Shown one piece after another: positions 5,669 through 6,099 of a DNA stretch of 6,099 nucleotides. Position numbers and translations under genes: made by a program. The DNA is from Eggerthellaceae bacterium (GTDB lineage Bacteria > Actinomycetota > Coriobacteriia > Coriobacteriales > Eggerthellaceae). The stretch's first letter is position 1. Each line of letters opens with the position of its first letter. Where the stretch lies: NCBI GenBank assembly GCA_017559045.1, contig JAFYTB010000163.1, positions 1-6,099 on the forward strand. Reading direction: 5' to 3'. Under the pieces are notes generated by a model. It was given only the letters and a program-made list of their open reading frames with translations, was not told where the DNA came from and ran no database searches.

Positions 5669-6076
5669 CTAGTCAGCCATCCTTTCGTTCAGAAACGCCA
5701 GAGCCATTTTGAGCGCAGAAAGCGCCACTAAATCGTCCGTGTAGTTTACTTCAATGCGGGCAAGGCCTTTTTTCTCGTCCAGCCATTCGGTAGTTCCTAC
5801 CAGTGCAATGTCCGCTGGCGTTGCCGCATCCATCACTTGCCCGTGAATAATGAGGTGCTCGAGCAGGTGGGGCACTGATGTTCCCACCAAAACGTCGCCA
5901 AATCGCGGTCCAACATCATTGACGCACGCATGGTCGACTAACCCGGGAAACGCCTGCGAAGCCGCTTGGGCTAATGCGCTCGAAACGTAGCGCGGAAAGC
6001 CTTCGGACACCCTGACGAGAATCGAGATGCGATCCTTCTTAACGGAGATGCGCTCAGCGACAACGGGCTTGGCCAT
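5669..6076 (-). CDS. Stand-alone protein resembling the cyanophycin synthetase N-terminal domain
   Basis: I do not know an established function. The 135-residue protein has no signal peptide or membrane segment. Residues about 43-115 resemble the N-terminal domain of cyanophycin synthetase (CphA): FPGLVDHAC (43-51) compares with the CphA LPxLVEHxC pattern, then a Phe-rich spacer, GTSVPHLLEHLIIHGQ (65-80) compares with GTxxxHIVEHVALELQ, then VGTTE (93-97), and a V-x-Y-x-D stretch (110-115) compares with the CphA VxYEYVDE region. In CphA this domain precedes ATP-grasp and Mur-ligase domains and helps hold the polymer; here neither is attached. The HxxEH motif (His70, Glu73, His74) is conspicuous. 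The chosen ATG at 6076 has only a weak GGCGAG upstream, and the frame is open to the window edge, so the real start may be further out. The gene ends three bases before the aminotransferase start, so the two are almost surely cotranscribed. The family assignment is from memory of the CphA pattern and is moderate. Confidence 0.6.
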   Translation of the reverse strand: MAKPVVAERISVKKDRISILVRVSEGFPRYVSSALAQAASQAFPGLVDHACVNDVGPRFGDVLVGTSVPHLLEHLIIHGQVMDAATPADIALVGTTEWLDEKKGLARIEVNYTDDLVALSALKMALAFLNERMAD

Positions 6077-6099
6077 GCGCTCGCCTATGCGCCCATCGG

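Overview
This window reads as a chromosomal segment of a GC-rich bacterium with compact, operon-like gene packing. A lipobox on the secreted nucleotidase, strong C/G preference at third codon positions and the style of the proteins suggest a high-GC Gram-positive, possibly class Coriobacteriia. That placement is an inference from sequence character, not a proven assignment.

Layout, left to right. Positions 1-407 hold no gene I can name. They contain short inverted repeats, weak promoter-like sites and two mutually exclusive open frames that run off the left edge. A rightward pair follows: gpsA (408-1424, NAD(P)-dependent glycerol-3-phosphate dehydrogenase), then 19 bp later a secreted lipoprotein of the UshA/5'-nucleotidase family (1444-3186). 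A perfect 15-bp inverted repeat at 3228-3265 lies between this pair and a converging leftward cluster and can serve as a shared bidirectional terminator. The leftward cluster, in transcription order, is a 135-residue protein resembling the N-terminal domain of cyanophycin synthetase (5669-6076, possibly cut at its 5' end), a fold-type I PLP aminotransferase (4358-5665) three bases downstream, and a D-alanine-D-alanine ligase family enzyme (3309-4301).

Functionally, the rightward pair combines phospholipid-precursor synthesis (glycerol 3-phosphate) with extracytoplasmic nucleotide/phosphate salvage. The leftward cluster combines amino-acid transamination with an ATP-grasp ligase that makes the D-Ala-D-Ala end of peptidoglycan.

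Most of the window is ordinary housekeeping content. Two items deserve a second look. One is the free-standing cyanophycin-synthetase-N-like protein with an HxxEH motif. The other is the Ddl-family ligase, which aligns without gaps to E. coli DdlB across the substrate loop but has Met where the specificity Tyr216 normally sits, and Asp in place of the usual metal-binding Asn. I found no CRISPR array, tRNA, rRNA, transposase or phage gene.
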